Source: a virus
Direction: 5' to 3' (one strand)
Virus record (IMG/VR): IMGVR_UViG_3300025012_000067
Location: 1 to 64,000 of that record
Length of the DNA stretch: 64,000 nucleotides
The first letter of the stretch is position 1, and every line of letters begins with the position of its first letter. The notes under the pieces are model-generated. The model worked only from the letters and a program-made list of their open reading frames with translations. It was not told the DNA's origin and searched no databases. Positions 43,886 to 52,323 of the stretch are shown one piece after another. A program made the position numbers and the translations under genes.

Positions 43886-44425
43886 TTAAATTTTTACATA
43901 CATGGCTTTTCCATTTTCCAATATGATTCTATCAGGACAAAATTTATCAATTGCTTTTGTTGTCCCTTCCAAACAACCATAATCATCAAAGTACATAATT
44001 CCATCAGTAACCAGAAATGGTATAAGATATCTTATGCAATTCTTAATACTTTCATACTGGTCACAATCAATATGTGCAAAGGCAATTGGATTCATTCCAT
44101 ATTTAAAAGTGAAATCAAAGAATGTTTTGGGGAATACACCCGCAAATATTCTTGCTTCAGGAATTAATTTTTTAACCACTTCATAAGAACAATCAGCAAA
44201 ATCACCAACCAAGTGAGAATCAATTCCCGGTGTACTTTCTGGCATTCCTTCAAATGTATCAAACAACCATAATTCATTTCCTCTTTCTTTAGCCAATTGA
44301 TTCAAGTAATATGCTGTGCCACCCTTATAAACCCCAACCTCCACAAAAATACCTGTAGGGGTTTTTCTAGCTTGCTCAATAAGAAAAGAAACATTTTGTG
44401 GAGATACCAAAGTATGGACATTCAT
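43886..44425 (-). CDS. TylF-like SAM-dependent methyltransferase
   Basis: 179 residues. Class I methyltransferase features: FVEVGVYKGGTAYYLNQLA (SAM motif I), LWLFDTFEGMPE, FAHIDCDQYESIKNCI and MYFDDYGCLEGTTKAIDKF, the acidic metal-binding cluster of TylF/macrocin O-methyltransferases. These usually methylate sugar hydroxyls. With two GT9-like enzymes encoded elsewhere in the window, a sugar-modification role is attractive, although it lies in the early array. Start overlaps the preceding stop. Confidence 0.78.
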   Translation of the reverse strand: MNVHTLVSPQNVSFLIEQARKTPTGIFVEVGVYKGGTAYYLNQLAKERGNELWLFDTFEGMPESTPGIDSHLVGDFADCSYEVVKKLIPEARIFAGVFPKTFFDFTFKYGMNPIAFAHIDCDQYESIKNCIRYLIPFLVTDGIMYFDDYGCLEGTTKAIDKFCPDRIILENGKAMYVKI

Positions 44426-44754
44426 TTTGACCTCATGTGAAGTTTTCCATTATTATAAATAACCCATTTTAATTCAGTTTTATATTCAAATCCAAATACA
44501 AAATCACAGGCTTTTTCTGGTGTTTCAAATTCAACAAAAGTATACTCTGATTGGATACCTTCAAGGTAGACAGGCAACCTATCCCTTTTCAGAATATTCA
44601 GAAAAGGAATGGATTCAAATGCTTTGTAAGAGTCATAAAGAACAACTACGACTTTATCTTTATAATATTGGTTAATCCATAAATTTATTAAATCATCTCT
44701 TTTACAAAATTGATAATTTCCATATTTTGATTCCTTCAATTTAATCTTCATCAT
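44422..44754 (-). CDS. Hypothetical protein with N-terminal tag
   Basis: 110 residues from ATG 44754 (AGAGGA five bases upstream; a longer reading runs into the neighbouring gene). Begins MMKIKLKESKYG, a match to the recurring basic-hydrophobic tag. The body has short strands (KVVVVLYDSYKAFESI, YTFVEFETPEKACDF). It overlaps the C-terminus of the upstream exported protein. No family recognised. Confidence 0.55.
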   Translation of the reverse strand: MMKIKLKESKYGNYQFCKRDDLINLWINQYYKDKVVVVLYDSYKAFESIPFLNILKRDRLPVYLEGIQSEYTFVEFETPEKACDFVFGFEYKTELKWVIYNNGKLHMRSK

Positions 44755-45046
44755 GGTTTTCCTCTTCCATGAAATATTGATTATCATATCCTCTGTAAAT
44801 TTCAATTCCCTCGTTTGTTCTTAATGGTTCATCATTTTCTTTTAAATTATCCAAGTCTTCAGTATTAATTATTTCATCATTAGGTAAGACAATAATTTCT
44901 TGTTTACTGTAATCCAAAAAGAAATAAGAATCATCATAAGTATGAATCACAGCATCCTTAGCATGAGAAGAAGGAACGTGAATTAGAAGAAAAGCAAAAA
45001 AGGCATAAATAAGAATGATTATGATTGTTTGTTTTATTGTCTCCAT
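44741..45046 (-). CDS. Exported or membrane-anchored acidic protein
   Basis: 101 residues. Signal/anchor sequence at residues 5-24 (KQTIIIILIYAFFAFLLIHV) followed by SSHAKD, a plausible cleavage site after SHA. The remainder is acidic with repeated LPNDEIINTEDLDNLKEND. GGGGGTG upstream. Possibly a periplasmic or surface early protein; function unknown. Confidence 0.55.
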   Translation of the reverse strand: METIKQTIIIILIYAFFAFLLIHVPSSHAKDAVIHTYDDSYFFLDYSKQEIIVLPNDEIINTEDLDNLKENDEPLRTNEGIEIYRGYDNQYFMEEENHDED

Positions 45047-45059
45047 ATCACCCCCTCTT

Positions 45060-45296
45060 TCATTCTTTTAAAATATAAAGGTTATATAGGCTTCTATCAT
45101 CCGAAGGAAGTTTTTTAAGCATATTATTCAGAAACAACTTATTTATTGAATTTTTATTTATTCTTTCCGCTTCACTTAATTCTTCATTCTTGATTTGCCA
45201 CATAAGAGTAACCAAATCACATTGAAGATACCAGCCCATTTTAAGTTTGCCAATAATTGCAATTTGGGATTTGGAAAGATAATTTTTCTTAGACAT
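45060..45296 (-). CDS. Small winged-helix-like protein
   Basis: 78 residues from ATG 45296 (the GTG three codons upstream overlaps the AGGTGGGA site). Helical pattern SKSQIAIIGKLKMGWYLQCDLVTL then KNSINKLFLNNML resembles a helix-turn-helix/winged-helix DNA-binding domain. It starts at the end of recA. A regulator role is inference. Confidence 0.45.
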   Translation of the reverse strand: MSKKNYLSKSQIAIIGKLKMGWYLQCDLVTLMWQIKNEELSEAERINKNSINKLFLNNMLKKLPSDDRSLYNLYILKE

Positions 45297-46429
45297 TATT
45301 CCCACCTGTTTTTTCTATCTGGTTTAATTGCGTCCTCAATTTCAGCCCAATCTTTTTCTATCTTATCCACCAATTTTTCATATTCTTTTTTATTGTTTTC
45401 AATCAAATCAATAAATTCATCCCGTTTATACTTCTCATCATTCCATTCAATAACTTTAACTTGTGGCCCAAACAAATAATCTGTCATGGAACCGATATTA
45501 TCCAAACCGTAATCAAATAGAATAGTAAATTCTGCTTCCCTGAAGGGTTTTGCACATTTATTCTTTTTGAAAAGTGCATGGTCACGAACACCAAAGATTT
45601 TATCATGCCCTCTAAATGTTTTTTTCAATTTATCTTTTACCCGCAACCAACAAACTTGGTGAGAATAAAAATCCAATGCTTTTCCACCTGTTCTTTTATA
45701 TTTTTCTGCAAACATTCCACCACCAATATTTTCTCTCAATTGAGAAATCATAAAAATGGTAGCATCTTTCCCCTGTTGTTTTTCACAAAGGTTATTGAAA
45801 AATGCACCAGAAAAATATTTGGCTTTTTCAGCACCATAAGCGGCATCTTCATCCTTGTCTGTCTTCAATGCTTTTTCTGTTCTTTCCTTTTGTGCTGAAG
45901 AAACCATTGCATCCAAAGAATCAACAACGTATAAAAGACAATCACCCTGTTTTAAAGCATCAACTCTTCTTTGAACATCTCTACCAAATTCTTCACAGGT
46001 TTTAGAAGAAACCCATTCAATTGCTTTTACAAAATCTTCACCATAAAGGGACTCCAAGGGAAAATCCATAATCCCTTCTACATTATTATAAACCATAATC
46101 AGATTCTTAACCTTTGGGAAAACATAAGAAGGAAGGTTATTTTCTTTTTTAAATGTATGAAAAGCATTTGCTAACATTTCTAAATTACAAAGCGACTTGC
46201 CACTTGACTCATTTCCGACTATATTAATAACCCTACCCCTTGCCCATCCTCCCCTTCTTCCTTTTTGAGAAGCAGCAAGATTTAAAACAATGGAACCAGT
46301 ATTAAGAAAATCAATTCTTTCATTTTCCTTTTTTTCTTCTGGTTCTTCTGTCAATGCTTTTTTCAGAGATATTTTCTTTTTTGGTTTTTCTTCTTCAATA
46401 TGTTTATTACTCAATTTAAGACGGCTCAT
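45296..46429 (-). CDS. RecA/UvsX-type recombinase
   Basis: 377 residues. RecA core: INIVGNESSGKSLCNLEML (Walker A, GNESSGKS 72-79), DCLLYVVDSLDAM (Walker B) and a loop-2 region with FMISQLRENIGGGMFAEKYKRTGGKALDF. It would catalyse strand exchange with the SSB-like protein and Rad50/Mre11 proteins. The first 27 residues, SRLKLSNKHIEEEKPKKKISLKKAL, contain two copies of the recurrent tag before the ATPase core starts and are not part of a normal RecA. Confidence 0.9.
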   Translation of the reverse strand: MSRLKLSNKHIEEEKPKKKISLKKALTEEPEEKKENERIDFLNTGSIVLNLAASQKGRRGGWARGRVINIVGNESSGKSLCNLEMLANAFHTFKKENNLPSYVFPKVKNLIMVYNNVEGIMDFPLESLYGEDFVKAIEWVSSKTCEEFGRDVQRRVDALKQGDCLLYVVDSLDAMVSSAQKERTEKALKTDKDEDAAYGAEKAKYFSGAFFNNLCEKQQGKDATIFMISQLRENIGGGMFAEKYKRTGGKALDFYSHQVCWLRVKDKLKKTFRGHDKIFGVRDHALFKKNKCAKPFREAEFTILFDYGLDNIGSMTDYLFGPQVKVIEWNDEKYKRDEFIDLIENNKKEYEKLVDKIEKDWAEIEDAIKPDRKNRWE

Positions 46430-46933
46430 TTATGCTTCTCCTTTTCCTATCCAAATGATTTCAACTTTTCTGGTTCCAAATAATTGTGCTGCTTTTAAAT
46501 TTCCATGTAATATATCAATTCGTCTTTTCCATCTTGAATTCATTCTATCTTCTATTTTAAATAATCCATATCCCTCAATTAAAACAAATTGACCAAGGGA
46601 TAAACCTATTTCCTTTTCCAAATCTCTTGAAATAGCAATTACGCCTACTCTTGAAGGAGTGCCGTTTGCTGTTGTTTCGGGGTTATCATCACATTCTTCC
46701 TTTCTTGCTGTATAACCTGTTGCCGTAACCTGCAATGATAATATGGGTTTATTTCCTATTCTTTCACCAAATACTTTTTTTAACAATTCTGATTTTTTAT
46801 CTTTTTGTTCTTTTATATAATTGATTTTTTCTTCAAATAATTTTGTTACCTCATTTACTTTATACTCTGCAATTTTATGTCCACAATAAAGAATAAAACA
46901 AAAGCACAGAATAAATATAATAAGGTATTTCAT
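46430..46933 (-). CDS. Membrane-anchored 3D-domain (MltA/RPF-like) lytic protein
   Basis: 167 residues. N-terminal membrane/signal segment (YLIIFILCFCFILYCGHKIA), coiled linker to about 50, then the 3D domain: LQVTATGYTARKEECDD, TANGTPSRVGVIAISRD, LSLGQFVLIEGYGLFKIEDRM. The family binds or cuts peptidoglycan through conserved aspartates. It is encoded in the replication array directly behind recA, away from the other lysis genes, so it may act during entry or as an early cell-wall modifier. Confidence 0.78.
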   Translation of the reverse strand: MKYLIIFILCFCFILYCGHKIAEYKVNEVTKLFEEKINYIKEQKDKKSELLKKVFGERIGNKPILSLQVTATGYTARKEECDDNPETTANGTPSRVGVIAISRDLEKEIGLSLGQFVLIEGYGLFKIEDRMNSRWKRRIDILHGNLKAAQLFGTRKVEIIWIGKGEA

Positions 46934-46936
46934 TAT

Positions 46937-47455
46937 TTACTCCTTTTCAATTAAACCCAATGATACTTTCTTCCAATAAATATCATCTTCAATTTCCCTT
47001 AATTTCTTCCTTGCGTGTTCTATTTCATTTAAAATTGTTCTTAATTTATTTGCTGCATCTGGCAGTAATTTTTTAATCTCACGTTCAATTACACCATGGG
47101 GATAATTTTTAACATCACCATCAAAAATGGAGTCATCTGTTTCTTTAAATTCCCTATAAGATTGTATAAAATTTATTAATTCTTTATCCAAATCTGATGC
47201 AGAGAATGTTGGATTTTTTTCTATTTCTTTTATTAAGTTTGGGGAATCAAAATAAATCAGTTTATACATTTGGTTTCGACTATGCCAAAAAGCACCCAAA
47301 CCATTTTCTTCATTTTTATTAAATGAATCACAAAAATTATCAAGTAATTGTTTTGCATCTTTATTTAATTTATGTCCTAGAATAAGAATTTCTATGTGTA
47401 AATATAACCCCATTAATAATGATTCAATTGCTACTAAATTTTTTGTTTCTTTCAT
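46937..47455 (-). CDS. Hypothetical 172-residue helical protein
   Basis: GAAAGGAATAAATA upstream. All-helical, mixed charge (LHIEILILGHKLNKDAKQLLDNF; KLRTILNEIEHARKKLREIEDD). Lies next to the putative structured RNA at 47478-47663, whose end is 23 bases from its start codon. No family recognised. Confidence 0.5.
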   Translation of the reverse strand: MKETKNLVAIESLLMGLYLHIEILILGHKLNKDAKQLLDNFCDSFNKNEENGLGAFWHSRNQMYKLIYFDSPNLIKEIEKNPTFSASDLDKELINFIQSYREFKETDDSIFDGDVKNYPHGVIEREIKKLLPDAANKLRTILNEIEHARKKLREIEDDIYWKKVSLGLIEKE

Positions 47456-47477
47456 TATTTATTCCTTTCTTTTTAAA

Positions 47478-47663
47478 AATTCATAGTGGGCCGGTGAGGT
47501 ATTAAAGATTTGCTTCATCGAAACCGAATCAGGTCGCTCCAAGAAATAAACAGTGTCCTCTTTTGCTGGCTAGCCAAGGTATATTCATTTCTCAGCCCTC
47601 AATGACGGCAACTGACAAACCTTTTTCCATTCTCCGTTTTACTTTTCTTACCCACTATGAATT
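47478..47663 (-). ncRNA. Putative structured RNA closed by a 13-bp stem
   Basis: AATTCATAGTGGG (47478-47490) and CCCACTATGAATT (47651-47663) are exactly complementary and enclose 160 nt that are clearly richer in G+C than the genes on both sides, with internal palindromes (TGGCTAGCCA) and short pairing segments such as CAGT..CC with GG..CTG. No long open frame crosses it. It lies 11 bases after the SSB-like gene stop and 23 bases before the next start, in the operon, so minus strand is preferred, but the strand is not proven. No known RNA family recognised; a replication origin or mobile remnant remains possible. Confidence 0.6.
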
Positions 47664-47673
47664 CATTTAAATA

Positions 47674-48810
47674 CTAAAATGGAATTGCCCCAATTGTTTT
47701 GTCCAGCATTTTTGAGTATAAGTCATCAACAATGGCTTCAATGGCTTCTTCTTTATCCATTTCAGCCGCATCTTCATAATCATTTTCTTCGCACCATTTT
47801 TTAAACTTAAATCTATTCATATCCCCAAGTTTTTCTTTAAGCCCCTCAAGTTTTTCAAGAAGGGCATCCTCATCAATTTCTTCCTCTTCATCTTTCTTTT
47901 TATCTTTATCCTTTCCAAACTTTTTCTTTTTATCCTTTGGTTTGTCTTCTTCTTCCTCTTCATCACTTTCACCACCCCCTTCAGTCAGCATGGATTCCTT
48001 GACTTCTTTATATTCAGGAATATGCAAAAACATTTCCAGAGGATGTTTATAATTGCATTCTTCTGCTGCTTCAATGATTTCTTTCAATTGGGAAAGAACT
48101 TCATCAGGGATAGGTTCATCCCTTCCCAAAAGTGAAAATCCTTTATATTCGGGAAAATCATCTTTATTTTTCTGAATCTTTTCAAAATTAACCGTTCTGC
48201 CTTCTCCATCTTCATCAACGTCAGAAATATCAAGAGTGGTTTTCTTTTTCTTATCCCTGACAAGAATCTGGATTTCAGCATGTACTTTTGTTTTCGGAGC
48301 ACCCCAAAGATACAATTGATATTCGGGGTCTTTATTTTCTGCCAATTCTTCTGTTCTATCCCAAAGCAGATAAATTTCCCTGTCTGTGGGATAAAGTTTT
48401 TTGATTTCATCCGTAGGTTTAGCACCTTTAGGGTGTTCCCTGTATTTCAATTGCTGTTGTTCACAACGATAGCAGGGTTTTCCATTATACCGAAGCAAAC
48501 AAAGAAAAATATCATTGGCAATGCCTGTACCAAAATGGACGGAACAACCAAAATGATAGGGAATATCCGATTCATAAGAAACCGGGAGAATTTCAAAGTA
48601 ATTATCCCCCTTGTGAGGTTGATATTCTTTGATATTGAATTCTTCCAATTTTTCCTGATTGAAATAAGATTTTCCACCACCACCTGCTTTACTTCTATCC
48701 TCCCTTTCATTGTACGTTTTTTCAAGAATAGTTTTATCCCTCTTTTTGAATTTTCCGCGGATATCAGAATCAGACGATTTACCTTTTCCCAATTTCTTTT
48801 TCAAAGCCAT
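47674..48810 (-). CDS. Single-stranded DNA-binding protein (gp32-like)
   Basis: 378 residues. Core with FEILPVSYESDIPYHFGCSVHFG, FLCLLRYNGKPCYRCEQQ (zinc-site Cys pair) and YLLWDRTEELAENKDPEYQLYLWG, matching phage zinc-containing ssDNA-binding proteins. A long acidic/basic disordered segment (about 280-320) precedes a helical end, and the last residues are IGAIPF, like the IPF end of bacterial SSB that recruits partners. It would coat ssDNA at replication forks. N-terminus MALKKKLGKGK is a weak match to the tag. AGGAGG upstream. Confidence 0.72.
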   Translation of the reverse strand: MALKKKLGKGKSSDSDIRGKFKKRDKTILEKTYNEREDRSKAGGGGKSYFNQEKLEEFNIKEYQPHKGDNYFEILPVSYESDIPYHFGCSVHFGTGIANDIFLCLLRYNGKPCYRCEQQQLKYREHPKGAKPTDEIKKLYPTDREIYLLWDRTEELAENKDPEYQLYLWGAPKTKVHAEIQILVRDKKKKTTLDISDVDEDGEGRTVNFEKIQKNKDDFPEYKGFSLLGRDEPIPDEVLSQLKEIIEAAEECNYKHPLEMFLHIPEYKEVKESMLTEGGGESDEEEEEDKPKDKKKKFGKDKDKKKDEEEEIDEDALLEKLEGLKEKLGDMNRFKFKKWCEENDYEDAAEMDKEEAIEAIVDDLYSKMLDKTIGAIPF

Positions 48811-48826
48811 TTGTTTGTTCCTCCTG

Positions 48827-49342
48827 TTAGTAATCCTCTGTTGTTTTTAATGGGTGCTTTTTCTTTGTTACAAATTGGTGATTATCAACATAGTAACTAT
48901 TAACCCACATATCATAAAGCAGTTTTATCATTCTTCCCCTTTCTTGAATATTGTTTAATGTAATAGAAAACTCATCTTCTTTTGCTTTTGCAAAACAATA
49001 AGCTGAAAATGCCCGTTTATATGTATCTTGATTCTTTACCTCCTTTGTGATTACGGTATCACTTGTTTTATCCAAACCGTACAATTTTGGATTTTTTCTC
49101 ATTTCTTTTGATAATTCTGATTCAATGATTTCTAACCTATTTTTTGCCCTTAATGCTGCCTCTCTTGCTTTTGGCAGAATTTTGGATATTTTGTTAAATA
49201 ATTCAATTTGTTTAACAGCAGCATCATCCAGTTTGAATTTATCTATTTGCAGATTATTAATAATGAATTCTAAATCACTTTCTGATTTATTACTCCTTTC
49301 TTCCTCTGAATTTTCTTTTGATTTCAAGGATAGTTTTTTCAT
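48827..49342 (-). CDS. Tagged helical protein upstream of SSB-like gene
   Basis: 171 residues. Starts MKKLSLKSKENSEEE, a clear copy of the recurrent N-terminal tag followed by an acidic linker. The remainder is helical, with KAREAALRAKNRLEIIESELSKEMRK. Sits directly before the SSB-like gene. No family recognised; possible replication accessory. Confidence 0.55.
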   Translation of the reverse strand: MKKLSLKSKENSEEERSNKSESDLEFIINNLQIDKFKLDDAAVKQIELFNKISKILPKAREAALRAKNRLEIIESELSKEMRKNPKLYGLDKTSDTVITKEVKNQDTYKRAFSAYCFAKAKEDEFSITLNNIQERGRMIKLLYDMWVNSYYVDNHQFVTKKKHPLKTTEDY

Positions 49343-49569
49343 TTTGTTTCCTTTGTCATGTACTTAATAAGGAAACGAGCAGAAATATAAGGCCAAATGA
49401 AAGGAGTTGTAATAACTGACAAAACAAAGAAAACAATTGTTACAAAAATACTTTGTTTTTGTTGTTTAAATTTCTGAATACAGAAATGAATAAGATATAC
49501 CCAAAAACAAATTGTAAAAAACAAATAAACACAGAGAGTATAGTTTTTAAATATTTCAATGTAATCCAT
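49339..49569 (-). CDS. Small two-helix membrane protein
   Basis: 76 residues from ATG 49569, with AAGGAAGGATAAT upstream (a longer in-frame reading is rejected). Two strong hydrophobic segments, TLCVYLFFTICFWVYLIHFC and SIFVTIVFFVLSVITTPFIW, separated by a basic loop. Overlaps the start of the tagged protein at 48827-49342. Unknown function. Confidence 0.6.
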   Translation of the reverse strand: MDYIEIFKNYTLCVYLFFTICFWVYLIHFCIQKFKQQKQSIFVTIVFFVLSVITTPFIWPYISARFLIKYMTKETK

Positions 49570-49570
49570 A

Positions 49571-49771
49571 TTATCCTTCCTTGGCTTCAAAATAGGCACC
49601 GAGCATAAAATCAATCCAATTATTTTCCCAATCATCAGTATGTTCTAAGTTAATTCCCCTTTCATCTGCTATAGAACAAAAGGAATCAAAGTGTTTTAAT
49701 GTTCTCTCTTGACTAAAACCAAAGTTACAGTCAAGGGCAATTTTCAAAGCATGTTTTTGATTCTTTGTCAT
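49571..49771 (-). CDS. 66-residue hypothetical protein
   Basis: GGAGGATAAAGAAA upstream. Helical: KNQKHALKIALDCNFGFSQERTL, then IDFMLGAYFEAKEG. No membrane segment. Ends one base before the next start. Unknown. Confidence 0.5.
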   Translation of the reverse strand: MTKNQKHALKIALDCNFGFSQERTLKHFDSFCSIADERGINLEHTDDWENNWIDFMLGAYFEAKEG

Positions 49772-49788
49772 TTTCTTTATCCTCCCAT

Positions 49789-50736
49789 TTAAAAAGTGAA
49801 ACGTCTACGAATGGTTTCCGTGGAATTATCCAACTGTTCTTTGATTTCCCCCAATTGATTATGAATCAATTTAACCAAAGAATTATCATCTCTCAAATCT
49901 TTGGGAGAAACACCCCTGACTACCTCTTTCGCTTTCTTAATCAACAATTCTAATTCACTATCTTTAAATACGTTTTTAGATTGGAACTCATTGAAAAATT
50001 CAGATACTTTTTCAAGGGATGTTGCCCTAATTCTCCTTTCTTCTCCATCAATCTTTCCCGAAAGAGTATCAGTCAAATGATTTACGATTTCTGCAAACCC
50101 TTCCCGCAATGCAATAACAGCTTCCGTCTTAGCCTGTTGCATCAAATCATTAAACCGTTTTGTTTCTTCTTCTTTGATTTCATTGGTGATGGAAGAGGGA
50201 ACAGTCATTTCAAAGAATCTCCAATAAATACCAAACCTAGATTTAATATTAATTGGATAATCTGCTTCATTGAAAGATTCCTCCCCCAATTCTTCCTTAG
50301 CTTCCAAAATGTATTCAGAGTATTGTTGGGAAAATTCTTCTACTCTGACTCCCATTTCATCAGCAATGGTTCTCAGACCACTATTGATTTTTTCAACAGC
50401 ATTATTGGGAATAAAGTAAATACCTTTGATTGGAAAAGGAAGGGCATAGGAATTAATCATTTTTCTGGATTCAGAAATATAAGATTGAATGTCTTCCAAT
50501 TTTTTCCTATTAATCAGGTTTTTATTGGCTTTCATCCAACCCTTTTCAAAATCCTTACCATATTTTTTAGCTTTATCTTTGGGAATTCTTTTTACCGCTT
50601 GCCAACAATGGGATTCAAACTGAAGAAGGGTTCCAAGGTTAAAGATATTAATCTCATTCGATTTACCCGTTGCGATTTTTGGTCTTTCTTTTCCTCTCAA
50701 TTTTAGCCTTTTAATTTTACCCGTTTTCTCATTCAT
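49789..50736 (-). CDS. DUF3150-like protein with tags at both ends
   Basis: 315 residues, GGAGGAAGTA upstream. N-terminus contains GKIKRLKLRGKERPK (residues 6-20), C-terminus ends IRRRFTF: both match the recurrent tag. The centre, YALPFPIKGIYFIPNNAVEKI, FSQQYSEYILEAKEEL and FGIYWRFFEM, resembles DUF3150 proteins, which are found next to AAA+ ATPases. A Ycf46-like AAA+ gene lies a few kb upstream. Family match moderate; the functional link is inference. Confidence 0.6.
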   Translation of the reverse strand: MNEKTGKIKRLKLRGKERPKIATGKSNEINIFNLGTLLQFESHCWQAVKRIPKDKAKKYGKDFEKGWMKANKNLINRKKLEDIQSYISESRKMINSYALPFPIKGIYFIPNNAVEKINSGLRTIADEMGVRVEEFSQQYSEYILEAKEELGEESFNEADYPINIKSRFGIYWRFFEMTVPSSITNEIKEEETKRFNDLMQQAKTEAVIALREGFAEIVNHLTDTLSGKIDGEERRIRATSLEKVSEFFNEFQSKNVFKDSELELLIKKAKEVVRGVSPKDLRDDNSLVKLIHNQLGEIKEQLDNSTETIRRRFTF

Positions 50737-50789
50737 TACTTCCTCCTCTCTTTATTTGTTGTTTAGTAGTTTTTAATAGTTCTAAAATT

Positions 50790-50960
50790 TTAAAATGAAC
50801 ATTCATCAATGAAAAAATTGTGTTTATCTATAAGTTTTTTAATACTTCTTTTACTTACCTTTCCAATAATCTTTTTCTTGGCTTCAGCCATGTTTTTTGC
50901 AGAAACATAGATCACAAGAGAATCAAATTCAACGTGGGCTATAAATTTTTTATTCTTCAT
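50790..50960 (-). CDS. 56-residue hypothetical protein
   Basis: ATG 50960 preferred over TTG 50981 because GAAAGGGCAC lies before it. Begins MKNKKFIAHVEFDSLVIYVS, then a basic helix (AEAKKKIIGKVSKRSIKKLI). Soluble. No family recognised. Confidence 0.5.
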   Translation of the reverse strand: MKNKKFIAHVEFDSLVIYVSAKNMAEAKKKIIGKVSKRSIKKLIDKHNFFIDECSF

Positions 50961-51014
50961 AAATTGTGCCCTTTCAATCAAGAAGTTCCATTGTAGCCAA
51001 TGGATTTTTTCTCG

Positions 51015-51506
51015 TCAATCAAAATGAAATCGCCTATTTATTTTTCTTATTGTTTTCTTAATTTCTTCTTCGTTCTTTGTATCCATAAAATATGTACCAA
51101 GCACACCAACAAATTTAAATTCAAGACAAACGTAATTGCTACCTACTTTCTGACTTATCTTTGTATCCTTTATATATCCATAAATTAAACCATATTGTTT
51201 GTTTTTAAAACTTAAACAAACTTCATTTTTAATATCATTTGAATCAAAGAATGTTCCACTTGTAACTATATCAATTTCAATTGTTGTTGGTGATTGTCCA
51301 ATTATTTCTCCAGAATTGCCTAATAATTTTCTAGTCACCACATTGAATTTAAGTGGTTCTACAATACTAAATATTTTGTATTTGGTTTTTACAGTGTTAA
51401 ATTGAATATCTATAGGTAAAAATTCCCTTTGTGCTGTTTCAATGTCTACTTCTATTTTATATTCATCATATTTTTCTTTTATATCAAATGAATCACTTAA
51501 ACTCAT
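51015..51506 (-). CDS. Hypothetical protein with C-terminal RRFHFD tag
   Basis: 163 residues, AAAGGAGG upstream. Beta-rich body with FLPIDIQFNTVKTKYKIFSIV, TTIEIDIVTSG and NYVCLEFKFVGVLGTYF. The last residues, RKINRRFHFD, are nearly identical to the end of the next gene upstream (RKINRRFHF), though the rest differs. No family recognised; the shared end points to a common partner. Confidence 0.6.
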   Translation of the reverse strand: MSLSDSFDIKEKYDEYKIEVDIETAQREFLPIDIQFNTVKTKYKIFSIVEPLKFNVVTRKLLGNSGEIIGQSPTTIEIDIVTSGTFFDSNDIKNEVCLSFKNKQYGLIYGYIKDTKISQKVGSNYVCLEFKFVGVLGTYFMDTKNEEEIKKTIRKINRRFHFD

Positions 51507-51521
51507 TATTTCCTCCTTTCT

Positions 51522-52313
51522 TTAAAAATGAAATCGCCTATTTATTTTTCTATTAGCCAGCATTTCCTTTTTCTTTTCTTCTTCCAATCTCTTTAAAATA
51601 AATTCTTTTCTATCAGCCATATATTTTAAAAAATCCCCATTTAAACTTTTACCAATAAATTCAATAAAAACCTCAGTATTATCAATAGATAATACTTTTA
51701 GCAACCCCTCATAACTATACTGTCTATTGTAATTATTGTTTGTATAATTATAAACCATTCTTTCTATATAATTTGGTGTTTCTTCTTTTTTATTTTCATC
51801 CAACACATTAAATGCAAATGTTCCCTTTACATATTTTACATCTTTAAATTCATTTTTATTGTTACAAAATATGGAGAATACTATTTCATCTCTAGAATTT
51901 TTTTCTACAGAAGAAAATATTACATTACTTAGTGCCTTTGTTGGTGTATATCTGTCATTATACCCAATCCTCTTTTGTTTAAATATGGCATTGGTTACTT
52001 CAATTCCAAGGCTTACTTTTTCTTTCTTTTTAAATTTTCCCCTTACACTTTTTATTTCTTTTTCCCTTATTCTACTTTCAATTTCTTTTAATTTATTTTG
52101 TACTTTATTTTCAATGAATTTATTTACATCAGTGAATTTTCTCACATTTACCAAATCAACCGTAATAGTATTTTCAACTATTCCAATAATTGCTTCTACA
52201 ATATCATCAAAATCATATCCATCAATTTGATTATCATTTTTTCCTTCAAACCAAGTATCAATTCTTTCTTCAATTTCAACTCTTTCATAAGTTGTCAGTC
52301 CATCTTTTCTCAT
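51522..52313 (-). CDS. Hypothetical protein with C-terminal RRFHF tag
   Basis: 263 residues. N-terminal half acidic/helical (TTYERVEIEERIDTWFEG), middle contains RIGYNDRYTPTKALSNV, also found in part in the protein at 59223-59597, and the C-terminal 20 residues after KKKEMLAN are RKINRRFHF. Its ribosome-binding site GGGAGG lies in the 3' arm of a hairpin (52324-52354), suggesting translational control. No family recognised. Confidence 0.6.
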   Translation of the reverse strand: MRKDGLTTYERVEIEERIDTWFEGKNDNQIDGYDFDDIVEAIIGIVENTITVDLVNVRKFTDVNKFIENKVQNKLKEIESRIREKEIKSVRGKFKKKEKVSLGIEVTNAIFKQKRIGYNDRYTPTKALSNVIFSSVEKNSRDEIVFSIFCNNKNEFKDVKYVKGTFAFNVLDENKKEETPNYIERMVYNYTNNNYNRQYSYEGLLKVLSIDNTEVFIEFIGKSLNGDFLKYMADRKEFILKRLEEEKKKEMLANRKINRRFHF

Positions 52314-52323
52314 AATTAAATCA

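Noticed and set aside
47478-47663. Hammerhead ribozyme in the putative RNA
   Set aside because: GAAAC-like and CTGAT-like pieces occur but not the CTGATGA core in the right order on either strand.
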